A stretch of 64,000 nt of DNA from Glandiceps talaboti (GCF_964340395.1 NC_135563.1:19075651-19139650), one strand, 5' to 3'; shown: positions 1-13,466, counted from the stretch's first letter. A program made the numbers and translations. Notes: generated by a model not told the origin, from the sequence alone.

Positions 1-487
1 TATCTTATTGGCTCACTGAGATATTGATGTGATTCGTATCCGATATACGGACACGTCTACAATGTGATCCTAGTATTTCACGTTAATTACTGTCAGGCAA
101 CACAATTTGTCTGAAAATATACTATTTGTACAAAATCTCAGGACATGATATACATTGAGATTTAATGATATATTCAAATGTGTTTAGCATCACTTTAAAC
201 CTGGAAAAGCTGTAACCGGAGAATTTCTTTTCGGTCAGACAACCAACAACATATTTACTGAAAAATATTGCACTTTTACGTTAGACTTTGGCTTAAAACC
301 GGCACGGTATGGGCATTATGGCAAGAAGTATTTTAATTGTAGTTTGTGCAGTGTTGGTAACAGTGGAATGCATAAATGTTGAAGATCATTTCGTTGTATC
401 CAGAGAAATAATATATAAAGCACACAGATTGTCGTCCACTCTTGTCATTCTGGACTAAACAGGTTAGAACCAGTCTTTGGTAACCTG

Positions 488-552
488 CATCATCATCATC
501 ACCATCATCACCATCATCACCACCACCATTGTCATCATTAACATCGTCAACG

Positions 553-589
<37 letters not shown>

Positions 590-597
590 TATCATCA
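488..597. repeat. (CAT/ATC)n microsatellite
   Basis: Imperfect trinucleotide array of CAT units with CAC interruptions. The open frame through it on the minus strand (runs of Met) is a by-product of the repeat. Confidence 0.9.
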
Positions 598-2229
598 ACT
601 TCATCCGTCTTCTACATATATGGTAATGGTGTAAACACAACATTAACATGACAATAAAGTTAACCCCTGTTACACAATTATGCTAATGCGGGAAGACAGT
701 TTAAATTTCTTTCAAAACACCTATACTTTTAATTTCATTTTAGTTGCCTACTCGTACATGAGCATACCAAGAGATCATCTACTCTCTCTATATTGTTGCG
801 TTGGTGTAAAATAGAAGTAAGTGTTACTAAGTTATTGTTTTGTGATATCTGGATCTAGATATACGATAAACTTACTTAGCTTATACATGGCAGAAATGTG
901 TTAATGCTTCTATATAACCGTATACGTCTACGAATATTGTAGAAAATATTCATCAAATTGAAAATATCAAAACACTTCGATTTCTATGCTTGTCCTTTGT
1001 GATGGAGCTAGAACTCTCGAACTGAAAATGGGTTTGAGGTATCAAGTACGAAAACAGTGACTAATACCAAATTCGCGATTTCTCCATACTGAAAACTGTC
1101 GTTGTCAACGTTATATGCTGTATTCGGTACACACAGCAGCCGCCAATTTTGCCATGGTAGTCCGTCACGAGTTGTCAATTTTGCCATGGTAGCGCGGCAA
1201 GAGTTGCTACTTCTGGTTATAAAATGTCTTGATTTCAACGGTTTCAGGCTACGTTTGGAAAGTTTTGTTTTTAAAATTCTGATTGTTCCTTCATCACCAG
1301 TTAAAGGTAAAAACTTAATTCACAACAATAACTCAACACCTCTAATATAAATACAGCGCTTCAAATACCTACGTGAAGTCAAATAGAATCCTTCTTTGCA
1401 TGGAAGTTGAATACACTATTGGCTCTTCAATACAATCATATCTTTTTCTTAGATAATTTAAAGGATTCGGATATCGTATATCCAATGACGAAATGTCGAG
1501 AAAATATTTAAATGCTGAAATCAAGTAGTTCTTGTTCGGTATGATTCATACATTTTACTTTGTGGAATTCACTAAATTTTGGGATGTTAATTCTAATAGC
1601 AAAGATACTTAAATGTCATTTGTTGCTCTGCAGCAAGATATTTTCCACAAGGATCTCCGAACGACGACGGCATCCCCGTAAGCTTTACAGTAGGTTGTGT
1701 TCCCGTGACACTTTGAAAAAAAAAAACAGTTTGAATACGGAAAGTATTGTCAATTTCAATGTGAAATCAAATATACCAAATTCTTCAACATAGTAATTTT
1801 CAGTAATTTGTGGTTAGAAAATGTGCGACAAAAATCTCAAATTGGCTATAGCATGTAAGTTTATAGTCATTCTGATCGTACGTCATCCAGAGCTCAGAAT
1901 GCGAGGAAAACTTGAAACGTTCAAAAGTGAAACAAACATGATTGTATACAGTATTATTTCACCTTTATCGTGTGTGCTAAAGTTTACTTATTGATTTGTA
2001 ATTGACTATCGCCAAGTAAGCATCGCAAATATAATTTATTGTATATGTCGTGTGGTAACGAGAAAACAACGGAGAAAACTCGATTAGCTTTGCAACGTTA
2101 TGCTAGTAATCACAAGGCAGTTCACGAGTGATATCGGCTTGCACTAATTGTTTTCATACGTTAAGAGATAGATAGATGACAAATTATATTTCAAACAGTG
2201 CTAAATGCACATTGACATTAACGCAAGCG

Positions 2230-2637
<408 letters not shown>

Positions 2638-5153
2638 TAGCCAAACAGAGACAGAGCAAACAGTTTAATACAAACATGCATACAGGTAGACAAACTGACA
2701 CAAATGGTGAGACAGTCCAACAGAGGCATTAATACATAGAGACAAAGAAACATTTTGTTTCATCAAACATATAGTCTTTCAAGTGTTGTGAATGAAATAA
2801 CAATATATGTAGGACTGTCATCACTGTCATGGTGTTGAAAAGGACATTGATGCGAGGCGCATGTTTCGTGCGAATGTTGAGATCGTTACGGGCATTTTGA
2901 GGAAATAGTACATCGGTATCACACTTTTGAGAATAAAGACGAAGTGCTCGTACTGTAGTGGAGATGTGTTAAAAAATTGACTTTGAGGTAACATTTATAG
3001 TCAAGTTAGTTGCAAAGTGTTTAGCAATGGAGTAGACAAAATTTTTCAAAGAGGAAGACTAATCGCGGCTTGCGATATTCCAAACATGTCTACAGTATAG
3101 TACTGTGGGGTTGGCGAAAAAAAGACAGATTTTTAGTTTAGTACAGAAAAACGGAGAAATTAAAGACGATGATAAATCTAGTGATTTTAAAAACTTGACT
3201 AAAAGTTGTTGGATTGTGGTCAAGATGGATCTCGGTAAAAAAATCTAACAATTAAATACCAAACAACTTTGCATTATAAATATCCATATTTCAACAGTTA
3301 ATACATTTCATACACGCACAATTGTCCACCCTCAATTATACCCAATCAACACTTAATTATATACTTATCGCAAATGTAATTGTTGTCCGTCAAGTCTGCT
3401 CTGTCGCGTCGTTGTCGTCGGCGGCGGAAAATGAACAAAACAATGAAATAGCTGCTGCACAACGTCAACACCTTTCACAAAGAATAGCGAATGTCACTTT
3501 TGGTCACGTTACTCGTGTACTGAAGACAAGGAAATCGTGTAGCCTATACTTAGAGAACTGGTAATTCATAGAAAGTGCACATGGCCAGATAAAGAGCCAC
3601 TTCATTCATTAGAGAACAAAGGTAAATGAAGATTTTGAGAAGGACAAGATTGCCGTGTGCTAGTGAAATTGATCCGTGTGATGTACAATCATTCGGCAGG
3701 CGTCACACCTCAGTCAATAACTGTTGCAGTATATAGGCTGCAAGTGTTGGCCCAGCAATCACAAGTTTGAGATCGAAATACTCAGAGTTTTGTTTTCAGT
3801 GGGTAGTGTTAATATAAAGAGTCTATGTAATCCGTAATCCTTTGACGTCGACGGACAGAATTTTAATATCACAAAACTTAAAGAGGCCTCGGTTACAGAC
3901 ATATTGTTCCACGTACTGTAACACATTCAATGACATTAAAAATCACTATGCGGTATTAGGCTGTTGTCAGAATGTATGACAAGGACAGGACAAATTAATT
4001 GAGGAGAAATTAATTTAAAGATATATTTTGGTATTTGATTGTTATAGTACAGCTGTGAATTAATAATAAGTATATAGTTTGCAGATCTCAACATACACGC
4101 GAACATTTGAACTTGAAGGAAAAGACGTACAAAAACAGTTCAAGTTGAAAGTTTTATGATTCTCCACTCTTTGCCATATCACATAATTAGTTATTGAATA
4201 CAGAGTTTATATTTATCAAATTTGTCTTTTTAATGATACTACATCTAGAATTATTTGACGTGATCAGTTGTATGGAATTCAACGAATTCGACAAAAAACC
4301 CCAAACTGTCTGACAGATTGATGTAATATTTGGTGTTGATGTTTCTAAGGTATCTTAACAAGAAGGTGTTCGAGTCATGAGGTTTTTATCCCTGTTTTAC
4401 CTCTAATATCTAATTCTTTTTGTCAGAAGACTTTAACTAATATAGATAACTTTAAATTTAACTTATTTTGCATTCTTCTTTGGCTATAATAAACATTGTA
4501 GATTAAAAAATTTCAGTGTTATTTTTCCTGGATTGAGACAAATTTGAAGTAATATTTTCACTCACAAAACACCCCAGTTAATTCTTTTAACATTTCACCC
4601 TTAAGCCTGTGGGCAAAATCTATGTTGAAATGAATACATGAACGGTCCACTTTGATAGATAATTTTAAATAAATCACAGGTTGTACATTTAAAACAGCAC
4701 ACCGTTCGTATGTCGGACTGCCATTTCTAGTGCCCTCATATAGATGTAGAACCTGAAAATATATTTCAGAAAACGTTGTCATTTTGGGGCTCTATCCCCA
4801 AATTCTACCCAGCCCTTCGCTTCACATTTGACCGCAGCCTAATTATCATCATGCTGCATGACCAATTACCAGTTAGTCTGAATATTAAGTCTATTATTTA
4901 AATTAAAGATGGCATATAAATTGTCTGCAATTGATATTGAAGGTATTAGAAGCCAAAACTGGTCAAGTGTCGTTACCTAGCAATTAAGATATTTAAAAAA
5001 ATTGAGGGCTTTAACTCTGACTTGAGAAGGGCTATTCCCGAAACGACATATTTTAGTTACGTTTTTGGGCCATTGACATTCTAGACTCCTACGTGTGCAC
5101 TCTTGGATCTTTAAGTTAATAATCTTGCTTTGTGTCGTAGAGATAAACAGTCC

Positions 5154-5383
5154 ATGATGGATCTATACGGAAGGAATACCCTCTCACAACAGTCGGCAAA
5201 TTACACTGTAACACCAACCCATTCATTTTCTACGATGTATTCATCAACACTTTCTCCGTACTCAGAGATGTATTCCTTGTCGTCTCGTCGCCACTCTTTG
5301 TTCGACCTGAGCCACGCATCCTACATGGATCGTATTGGTGCCGACACATTGAGCAATACTATAGCTCTTGACGTTCCTACCAG
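5154..5383 (+). CDS. gl: glass homolog, coding exon 1
   Basis: Encodes residues 1-76 and two bases of codon 77. Donor reads CAG|GTATGC. Ser/Tyr/Thr-rich N-terminus. The 5' limit is the inferred start codon, not a proven exon edge. Confidence 0.78.
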
Positions 5384-7831
5384 GTATGCATTTTGTTTCT
5401 CTTGAATGTCCTAAATGTTTGTTTTTAGTCTTTGAAATTTGTTTTCTACATTAAAGCTTTATATTTTCATAAAGTTACAGGCGTAAAAAAATGTGTGATT
5501 CCGATTACATTCAATTTTAGAATAGGTGGGGGAGGTAGATTTTTTATTTTATTTTATTATATATTTTTTTCATATGCGAGTGTCTAGTTCAGGTTTTCCG
5601 TTGTTTTCCAAATGGTCTCTGTGTTCTTTATACCTTCCTATCAGATGTACAGCAATTACAAATTGGAAGAATAGTTTTATATTGTCTTTTTTAAGTTGAT
5701 GTCAGTTTCCGCACCCGGTATTTCTTGCGAGACTTCACGATTTTCGAGATTTTATTATTATTTTTCTCGAATACGTAAAAAAAGTTTAGGGTTGGCCAGT
5801 AAAAGGATCCTTATGATATTTTCCATGATGAAGTGTGCAGGTGAAAATTTCAGTTAACCATTTTCAACGGAGTGGTGTTTTCAAAGGGAAACCGTAAAAT
5901 CGACCATTAATCATGCCCATACTGCATTTTACACAACAGAGTGGTCTTAGTTGTACGCTGGTTTATTAATACAGCAGGTGAATTTTCATTTAAAGGATTT
6001 TTCATGATGTTTTCATTACAGAAATAGTAACCAGGACCTGTTCACATTTAGCGGAACGTCCCCGACGTTCACAAGTCAAGATGCGGCAGTGGATAGTTTG
6101 CTTACTTTGAAGAACGCTGTATTCCGTCAGCCCCACGTCATCGGCAGTGCTTCGTCCATTCCAGCTATTGAGTCTATCAACCATGAACCTTGTTACCAAG
6201 GCAGTACTGACAAACTTAACGCTGATACGGTCAAGTTAGAGGTATGTTTGTTGTGTTTATTATATGTGTTAAGGATGACAGAATACAACTTTTTACTAAA
6301 ACGGAAGTGTTGCCGTCGCCTTAAGTCAATGCAAATGATATTGACAAATATGAAAACTAGCTAAACAATGTGATCACGTCATTGTTCTTCCAACTGTCTG
6401 TAATCAGTCATTATTTGACACTGTTGATCTTGTAATAACTTAATGTTGTCATCTTAGAAGAATACTATTCGCGATATGCAAACATTTGTTCTAAAGTATT
6501 AATTCATGACAGCTGAGAGTTCACGGTGACCTCGCAAAACTTAGCGAATATCAAAAAGTTGTATTCTGCCATCTGTAACAATATGGTACCAATGCAATAG
6601 TATCAATTTGTCGTCATTTCAAGCCAAAAGATATTCAGGTCGGCAATTTTTGGCAATCTATGCTGAAGTTCCGACACTCATACACAGGGCGCCTGATCAT
6701 TATAACGCAAACAGGACAACTATTGAATATATAACGTGATAGAGAAACACTCGTATACCTATGACCAGAGACAGTTTGTAATAGGTACAACCGAACAGTC
6801 GGCCAGTTTTATATCATGTGACGGTCATTCATGCAACATCATTGGAGTATGATGACAGCATTTCTATACTTCTATTATTTTAGAATCCCACGTTAGGGTA
6901 AAATGTCAATAAAATAAACAGTCCTAGGCCTTACTGAGACAGCTAGCTGTAGTAAAACAGATACTTTATCATTTTGTACTCATAAATACCTTGCTAGTCT
7001 GCTAGATGGTGAAGTGAACGCTTTGACCAGCTGTATTACGCCAAGACTTTTACTTGCTCATATTCATCTGGCATGCAATGTTGGAAAACCGATACGGTAA
7101 CAAACGTGTGATATGTTTTTATCCTCAAGGTGTTGACAATGAAACAATTCTTGGCAGCACAACTATTCACGCACAAACTGCTTACATTTATTTTGAAACT
7201 AAAAACATCCTACGCTACAATGTTATCTGCTTACTTTGTCTTGTACCCAACTGTGCAATTTGGAGCTGGTGTTTTAAGACACACAAAGGTTGCTATATAT
7301 AAGAGGTACTCGGAGCATTCAAGTAGAATTTCACTGGTGACAAAAACTACCAGCTAAGTTATATCCTTTGGCGTTTATGTTCAATGTCGTCACTGCAAAC
7401 ATCTTGTAAGTGCCATCTCTCATATCGATGAAGACAATGAATTGATGCTACATAATTTCCTCTGTCCCCATATAGCTTTCGAATGAGGTGTCATCTCCAA
7501 CCACGACTGGCCAATTATGGGATCGAGTACATTTGAAGCAGGGTTCCATTTCATGCACAGAGCCTTTCCTAAAATCACACAACGGTACGATGTCGACAGG
7601 TTATGGGTCATTGAGTTCTGCTACATCAAACGACTCGTTCACTACAAGCTGGAATTCTAAAGAGTCTCCAAATACTCGAGCCACGTCGTTCCAATCAAGA
7701 CCGGGTTACGTTCAAATTGGTCAATCTTTCTATCCAGCCCTGGGGAGACAGTCTTACACACTCAAAGCTTCTCAGCCATTACCATACCAAAGGTAAAAAT
7801 CTTTACCTATTTTCTCATTTACCTGTATTAC

Positions 7832-7877
<46 letters not shown>

Positions 7878-9268
7878 GTATGTATGTATGTATGTATGTA
7901 TGTATGTATGTATGTATGTATGTATGTATGTATGTATGTATGTATGTATGTATGTATGTATGTATGTATGTATGTATGTATGTCTTCCATGTCTCTCCGT
8001 TACGTAATGCCGTTATATACATGTATCTCTCCCTGCGCTCCCTCCACTCACATGGTCACAAACACACTCAAACACTCCCCCTTTACCAAATCTGTACGCG
8101 GTCCAGCGCCGGATAAAATTGAATAACCAAACATACTCTCTGTTAAAAAATAAACTGTTTCTTCTATCAGACTAGTACTATCTCTACATATCATGGGAGT
8201 CTAATAAAATTAGGAGTCTTATTTTCCAATTTCAATCCTCGAACGACGTTCTCACCATTTCATTGGTTTTGAAGAGCATTGCGTAAATTGAGAATTTTGC
8301 GTGTGTTTGATTTCCATTTTGTAATTCTTATGATCTTTCTCTTACAGGTTCAACTGTGATACCCATGGTCATACAGTCTGTGACAGTGAAGGGTTGAAGT
8401 CCAGTCAAGACTTGATCCGACGTCCATCAGCTCTAATGCAGTTTTCTTCATCTGCAATATCTTTAGTCCGTCAAAACAAAAACCAATGCAAGATTTGCAA
8501 CAAAACATATGCTCGTCCAAGCACATTAAGAATCCACATGAGAACGCACTCCGACGAACAGCCTTACCGATGTCAAACATGCGGCAAAACGTTCAGCCAA
8601 GCCGCCAACCTAACAGCTCATATACGGACCCACAGTGGAGAAAAACCATTCAAGTGTCCGATCTGTGATCGACGTTTTTCGCAGGTAAAATGCTGGTGAT
8701 ACCACTATCCTTGTCATCATCAAATCCCAAAATGTTATCCTCTTTTTGTATAGAATTATCTTAACTTGAACCATAGACAGTGGTCCCCTCCACTGTCTAT
8801 ACTTGAACAAAGACAGCAAAACAATACCACAAGATAATATAAGCTTACAACATAGTGACAGCGACACCATATTTTTAAAAAGTATGTTTTTAACAATAGT
8901 TTAAAACTAATCAACGACCGGTCAATTCCGCAAATACTTATGTGAAATAAACATTAACCTTTTTCATATGAATCAAACGATACTATACGACTGATTTGTG
9001 TACTTTTTTCTTTATGATTTTGGTCTTAATAACTCTTGTTAATATTTTGTCTTTCTAGAGTTCATCGGTGACAACCCACATGAGAACCCATAGTGGGTTA
9101 CGCCCATACAAATGTAATTTCTGTGAGAAGGCTTTCGCTGACAGTTCTACTCTGACCAAACACAGACGAGTGCACACCGGTGAAAAACCTTACCGATGCA
9201 AGCAGTGTTACCAAGGATTCTCGCAGTCTGGCAATCTGAATCGTCATATGAAAGTACACGGACATTAA
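5154..9268 (+). CDS. gl: Glass-type C2H2 zinc-finger transcription factor (five coding exons)
   Basis: Exons 5154-5383, 6022-6241, 7476-7792, 8348-8684 and 9059-9268 join to 1,314 nt, a 437-residue protein; all phases close. The C-terminus holds five C2H2 fingers: C303/C306/H319/H323, C331/C334/H347/H351, C359/C362/H375/H379, C387/C390/H403/H407 and C415/C418/H431/H435. The finger cores ([43 protein letters not shown]) are those of Drosophila Glass, the DNA-binding activator needed for photoreceptor differentiation, so orthology is very likely. The ~300-residue N-terminal part is Ser/Thr/Tyr-rich with no known fold and is probably the activation region. The start is one of two adjacent ATGs (5154, 5157); the second has the better context (A at -3, G at +4). 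An in-frame TAA at 5112 limits the unspliced reading, but an acceptor-like AG at 5139-5140 means an upstream exon is possible. The protein should be nuclear. Confidence 0.92.
6022..6241 (+). CDS. gl: glass homolog, coding exon 2
   Basis: Acceptor TTTTCATTACAG|A; the first base completes an Arg codon from exon 1. Encodes residues 77-150 in phase with both neighbours. Donor GAG|GTATGT. Confidence 0.82.
7476..7792 (+). CDS. gl: glass homolog, coding exon 3
   Basis: Acceptor CCATATAG|C in phase 0, donor AAAG|GTAAAA leaving two bases. Encodes residues 151-255, Ser/Thr-rich. A TCTG/TATG microsatellite starts 40 bp after the donor. Confidence 0.82.
7832..7983. repeat. (TCTG)n/(TATG)n microsatellite
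   Basis: About 45 bp of TCTG followed by about 105 bp of TATG, inside intron 3 of the glass homolog. Open frames through it are repeat artefacts. Confidence 0.95.
8348..8684 (+). CDS. gl: glass homolog, coding exon 4 (fingers 1, 2 and half of 3)
   Basis: Acceptor TTTCTCTTACAG|G, donor CAG|GTAAAA. Encodes residues 256-368, with zinc fingers 1 and 2 and the cysteine half of finger 3. The finger 1-2 linker is SDEQPYR instead of the usual TGEKPY-type. Confidence 0.95.
9059..9268 (+). CDS. gl: glass homolog, last coding exon (rest of finger 3, fingers 4 and 5)
   Basis: Acceptor GTCTTTCTAG|AG in phase 0; starts with the histidine half of finger 3 and ends with TAA two residues after the last histidine of finger 5, as in other short-tailed Glass proteins. 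Confidence 0.95.
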   Translation, partial: SSSVTTHMRTHSGLRPYKCNFCEKAFADSSTLTKHRRVHTGEKPYRCKQCYQGFSQSGNLNRHMKVHGH

Positions 9269-10337
9269 AATTCAACCAATGACTGCTGATTTGAAGGCCT
9301 GGTAATCTGAATTACTATGTTTGTTCATTGACAACAAGTGGTAGACGTTACAGGCAATATAAGAAGGGACGTCGTTTTCCGAAAAAAAAAATCTTCACAC
9401 ATGTTCCTTTTTGCACATTGTGTTTGTGATTCTTTTCTTTTGTGAACATATGTCTGTTTCTGACAGTTAATTTTGTTTACACCTATTCCAAAAGTGAACC
9501 AAGATATGGTACAAAATCTGAGAAAGGTTTGATGATGTCAAATACACTTTGACGACCAAATACACCTCGCTATGTATTATTAAAATAGTGTAATTTTGAG
9601 TATTGAAACGAAAAGAAATTGTCCTCCCTGTGTGATGATATTACTTCAAGTCTGACAAACGTTTACATTTCTCGTGTAATTTTGTTTGTATAAGTATAAG
9701 TATATGTAGTGTTATTTTATCTTTACGTGTAAGTATTCGACTCTGCAGAAATTAAATTGTTGTATCCAAATAAGTATTTCGATGACAGGAGACCAGAAAA
9801 AATGATACGTAATCAAAACGATGACAAAACTGACATTTGAAGGTTTATATTATATTTATCTATATTTTTATGTTGATTTTCGTCAAATACATCGTCACTC
9901 TAGAGTTTTTCTCGTCAGATACAGTAACCATCGACTGTAGCGTTTTGTACCCGTGCTCCTCCAGAGACCCCGGGAAGACATAACGAATTTTAGTTTTATC
10001 GTTAATTGTTGTTGTAATTAGTATTCATTGACAATAAATGTGCTCAATATCACTGTATGACGAGTAGCTTGTATTGAAAAATGTACGGATGATAAAAGTA
10101 TGTCCATCATGGGGAAGTTTATAAACAGGGTAACGGACCTTGTGGAGTGAAATTGTTGAGAATTATAATAATAAAGTTGACGATTCTCGGTGCAATAACA
10201 ACAAAGAATTATAGAAATGTTAACCATCATAAAACAGAAATAACTTTTGACAGCAATACATTCGATATTGTTCATTCTCTTTGGTGGATTGGCTAAGTCA
10301 TTCATTCAAATCGTCTACTTCACCAGAATGAGTCACC

Positions 10338-10535
<198 letters not shown>

Positions 10536-10775
10536 AGGAGGGGAAGGAGGGAAGGAGACATACAGACATAGACACACGCACGCACGTACGTACGCACACA
10601 CACACGCACACAATCTAGATCATGTTGTACTAGCAAATTGTACACATATTGGACTGAGATTGTTGTACATGCAACAAATTCTTGACGTTTAGGTTAAAAA
10701 CCTTGCAAAGATTTTATGTGCCATGGAGATATACAGTACAATTGAGTACTGTGTCCCACAAGAATCATTGGAACC

Positions 10776-10841
10776 TCAAACAAACAAACAAACAAACAAA
10801 CAAACAAACAAACAAACAAACAAATAAACAAACAAACAAAC
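10776..10841. repeat. (CAAA)n microsatellite
   Basis: About 16 CAAA units with one TAAA interruption. Confidence 0.95.
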
Positions 10842-11376
10842 ATACCATTTCGTGATACTTGTACTACATATATCGTCTCCAATTTCGTGTTTAATCACAG
10901 AAACTACGAGTTCATTAAGCAGCTTACACCACGTCGACTCATCTCTATGTAAATATTGCTTGACTAATCCAATTAGGCCATGTGGAAAGTTAACAACTCA
11001 ATGTTCACAAACACATTGTTACGAACTGAAAATTTAGAGAAACCAAATAGCGCACAATTAAATACTTTCCCCACAACTTCCAGTCGAAACAACATACGGT
11101 CAAACACAGGACACTACACAGCATTACACTTAACAATTATCTTATTTAATTCAGTTATAATGAAACAAAATATACTATAATAATAAGTCTTGAAAGTGTA
11201 CCTGTATTACAGGGTTTACAAACTTATAAACTAAAGTGGTTCCAAATTTTCTAAATATCACAATGTTCAGTTCTCACACTTGACTGGCGACTTGACTGTC
11301 GAATATCGCGACTTTTAGTCTTACTGGTGGTGCACACAAACTGTTACCGAGTACAGAGCCGAGGACGGCGAGTTCG

Positions 11377-11610
11377 TTGAGTGTTGAAGGCGGCTACGTG
11401 GGACAAACTTCTACTCACGGTTCCTCCGTTGTACCGAACGGTCCTCGAAGTATTTCTCCTGACTTTGACGTCAATGTCCGCACCATTTATACCATACGGC
11501 AGGGTCCGCTTACTCTCAGCAATGTCCAGGGCCGTAGCCTGACCAAATTGCCAAGGGGGGCAGAACTTTGTCTTGGTGCAATCATGCATTTAAATTTAGA
11601 AAATTGGTAA
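11377..11610 (+). other. unrecognised open frame in a GC-richer patch
   Basis: A 77-codon frame (alternative start TTG) that stays open upstream to at least about 11315. Base composition here is clearly less AT-rich than the surroundings and the translation is not low-complexity, so it could be an exon or a decayed coding fragment. The antisense frame (11344-11589) is open as well. I recognise no domain and no convincing splice sites. Function unknown. Confidence 0.2.
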
Positions 11611-11651
11611 TTTACACATATCTGCATTCAATTTACATAATATATATTTTA

Positions 11652-11850
11652 GCATACACAATTAAATATCATATGTAAGGTCAGAAAAATAAAAAATGCT
11701 GGTCAACGGGTAACCTAACCCATCACATTGGGTAAGGTGGTCGATTTCTTTTTTACACAATGCTTGACAAGGATAAAACAAACCATATATAATGATAGCA
11801 AAATATTTCAGATCGAGTTTAGATAGAACTTATTCAGTCATCTTGATACT
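11652..11850 (+). repeat. left terminal inverted repeat of the 914-bp MITE
   Basis: Pairs with 12367-12565 with only scattered substitutions and small indels in a poly-A tract. Confidence 0.88.
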
Positions 11851-12366
11851 ATCTCATGCAATTTGTCTGCATAGCTACAGTTAGGAAATGTACACAATTT
11901 ACGGTCAAACAAATGGCCAGGTATAGTTCCTCTCACCCTCTCTCTCAAAAATGTTAAGCCCCGCCAATTGAAACTCTAGCATTATTTTAGCTACCCCTTC
12001 TGTCACCTACACTACAGTGGAGATATAAAATCATATAGTACAATGGTGCATTGGAAGGAGACAACTCCAAAGGTGAAAAAAATGAAAATAAGACAGTGTA
12101 GGAGGCCATTTAGAAGCATAAAATATCAAACCATAGACATAGTTCACTAAAGTGACTTACACTGCTGACTCCTGGCTAATATGTATCTTATATCGCTATT
12201 GTACCCTGGCTTAACTTTGAATAAAGATGTGTCTAGTTAAAAATTGTAACTTTTTGCAGCAAATTAAAAATTCTTTGTGTGGGAAAGTACAAAAGAAGTG
12301 CGCACATGCACTGCGCATTTTCCGCGAGTAACAGTAGTCTTGAAAGTCTCCTTCATTTGAAGGATA

Positions 12367-12565
12367 AGTATCAAGATGACTGAATAAATTCTATCTAAAC
12401 TCGACCTGAAATATTTTGCTGTCATTATATATGGTTTGTTTTATCCTTGTCAAGCATTGTGAAAAAATGAAATCGACCTACTTACCCAATGTGATGGGTT
12501 AGGTTACCCGTTGACCAGCATTTTTTTTTTTTCTGACCTTACATATGATATTTAATTGTGTATGC
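12367..12565 (-). repeat. right terminal inverted repeat of the 914-bp MITE
   Basis: Inverted copy of 11652-11850; contains a T-run (about 12523-12534) where the left arm has an interrupted A-run. Confidence 0.88.
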
Positions 12566-12573
12566 TATATGTT

Positions 12574-12710
12574 CACGGTGTAACTGTACAGTTTTTCATT
12601 ATTTATTATTTATGTGTGGTCAGTTATAATATACACTTATTGCCTGGGTATGATGAAGGCATCAATAGACGTTTATTACCACGAGGGCTGTTATGTAGTA
12701 ACTATTTCGC
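12574..12710 (+). repeat. direct repeat, copy A
   Basis: Shares with 13206-13321 a series of conserved blocks in the same order: CACGGTGTA, TACAGTTTTT, ATATACACTT, TTGCCTGGG, TACCACGAGGGCT, GTAACTA and ATTTCGC. It begins just outside the right end of the MITE. Origin unknown. Confidence 0.75.
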
Positions 12711-13205
12711 GACACGAACTTTCTGTCTTTGTGATAGCAATACTGTAATTGCACTTGTTGTGACATCTCCTTTGTTACATATGCATGTTTCATATTGTGA
12801 TATGTGTAATGGGAATTCTCTTCATTATATCTATAATGATTACTAAAATAGAAATGTTTTTGTTGAGATCGGAAATAAAAGTAGATTTGAAAAAGTCAAA
12901 GTTGCTCCATTTTGACTAATTGAACTTCCTAACAGCAGTTAAAGGTTGAATTGTAAATATTCAATGAACTCAATACCACCATGATAGTTAATGCCAATGC
13001 GTCATAGTCAGAAGTAGTAAGCAAAATTGCCATGGTAACGAAACACTAATAATTTGGATGAAGTACGAAAATAAAATGTTCACTTTTAATTAATAGTCAA
13101 TTTGTACTATCATACGACAAGGCAAGAAATTAATGGTTATATTGATGCTCACCAAATGGGTAGCAAAAACAAGCGATGTACATATTAATTTGCTATGAGT
13201 ATTTA

Positions 13206-13321
13206 CACGGTGTACAGTTTTTAATTTTGTATGTATGGTCAATCATAATAATATACACTTTTTGCCTGGGCACTAGTAGATGTCTACCACGAGGGCTATG
13301 TCGTAACTACTAGTATTTCGC
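13206..13321 (+). repeat. direct repeat, copy B
   Basis: Diverged and shorter direct copy of 12574-12710, about 630 bp downstream. No open frame is conserved between the copies, so a decayed interspersed repeat is more likely than a gene fragment. Confidence 0.75.
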
Positions 13322-13460
13322 ATAATATTATGTGCTTTAAAAAATGTAAAACATCTTGCGTATGCATTGCAATATTTTCATCGGCGAAGTCTTTCCTGCC
13401 GTAAATATATAATGTTACAATGCGCATGTGCTCCTTGTCAAACGGGGGTGGGGGTGGGGG

Positions 13461-13466
13461 TTTAAT
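13461..13466 (-). promoter_or_regulatory. possible poly(A) signal of the TRIM-NHL gene
   Basis: ATTAAA on the minus strand about 60 nt after the stop codon at 13527; a common variant of AATAAA. Usage is inferred from position only. Confidence 0.3.

Larger units (their letters stand above)
11652..12565. mobile_element. 914-bp MITE with 199-bp terminal inverted repeats
   Basis: The ends are inverted copies of each other beginning GCATACACAATTAAATATCA, and both ends are flanked by TA (11650-11651 and 12566-12567), as expected for a TA target-site duplication of the Tc1/mariner type. The 516-bp interior has no transposase frame, so the element is non-autonomous. The superfamily is inferred only from the TA flanks; the long inverted repeats could also form a foldback structure. 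Confidence 0.82.

Noticed and set aside
7832-7983. Regular arrays that might suggest CRISPR
   Set aside because: Pure 4-bp microsatellites without spacers, in a eukaryotic genome.
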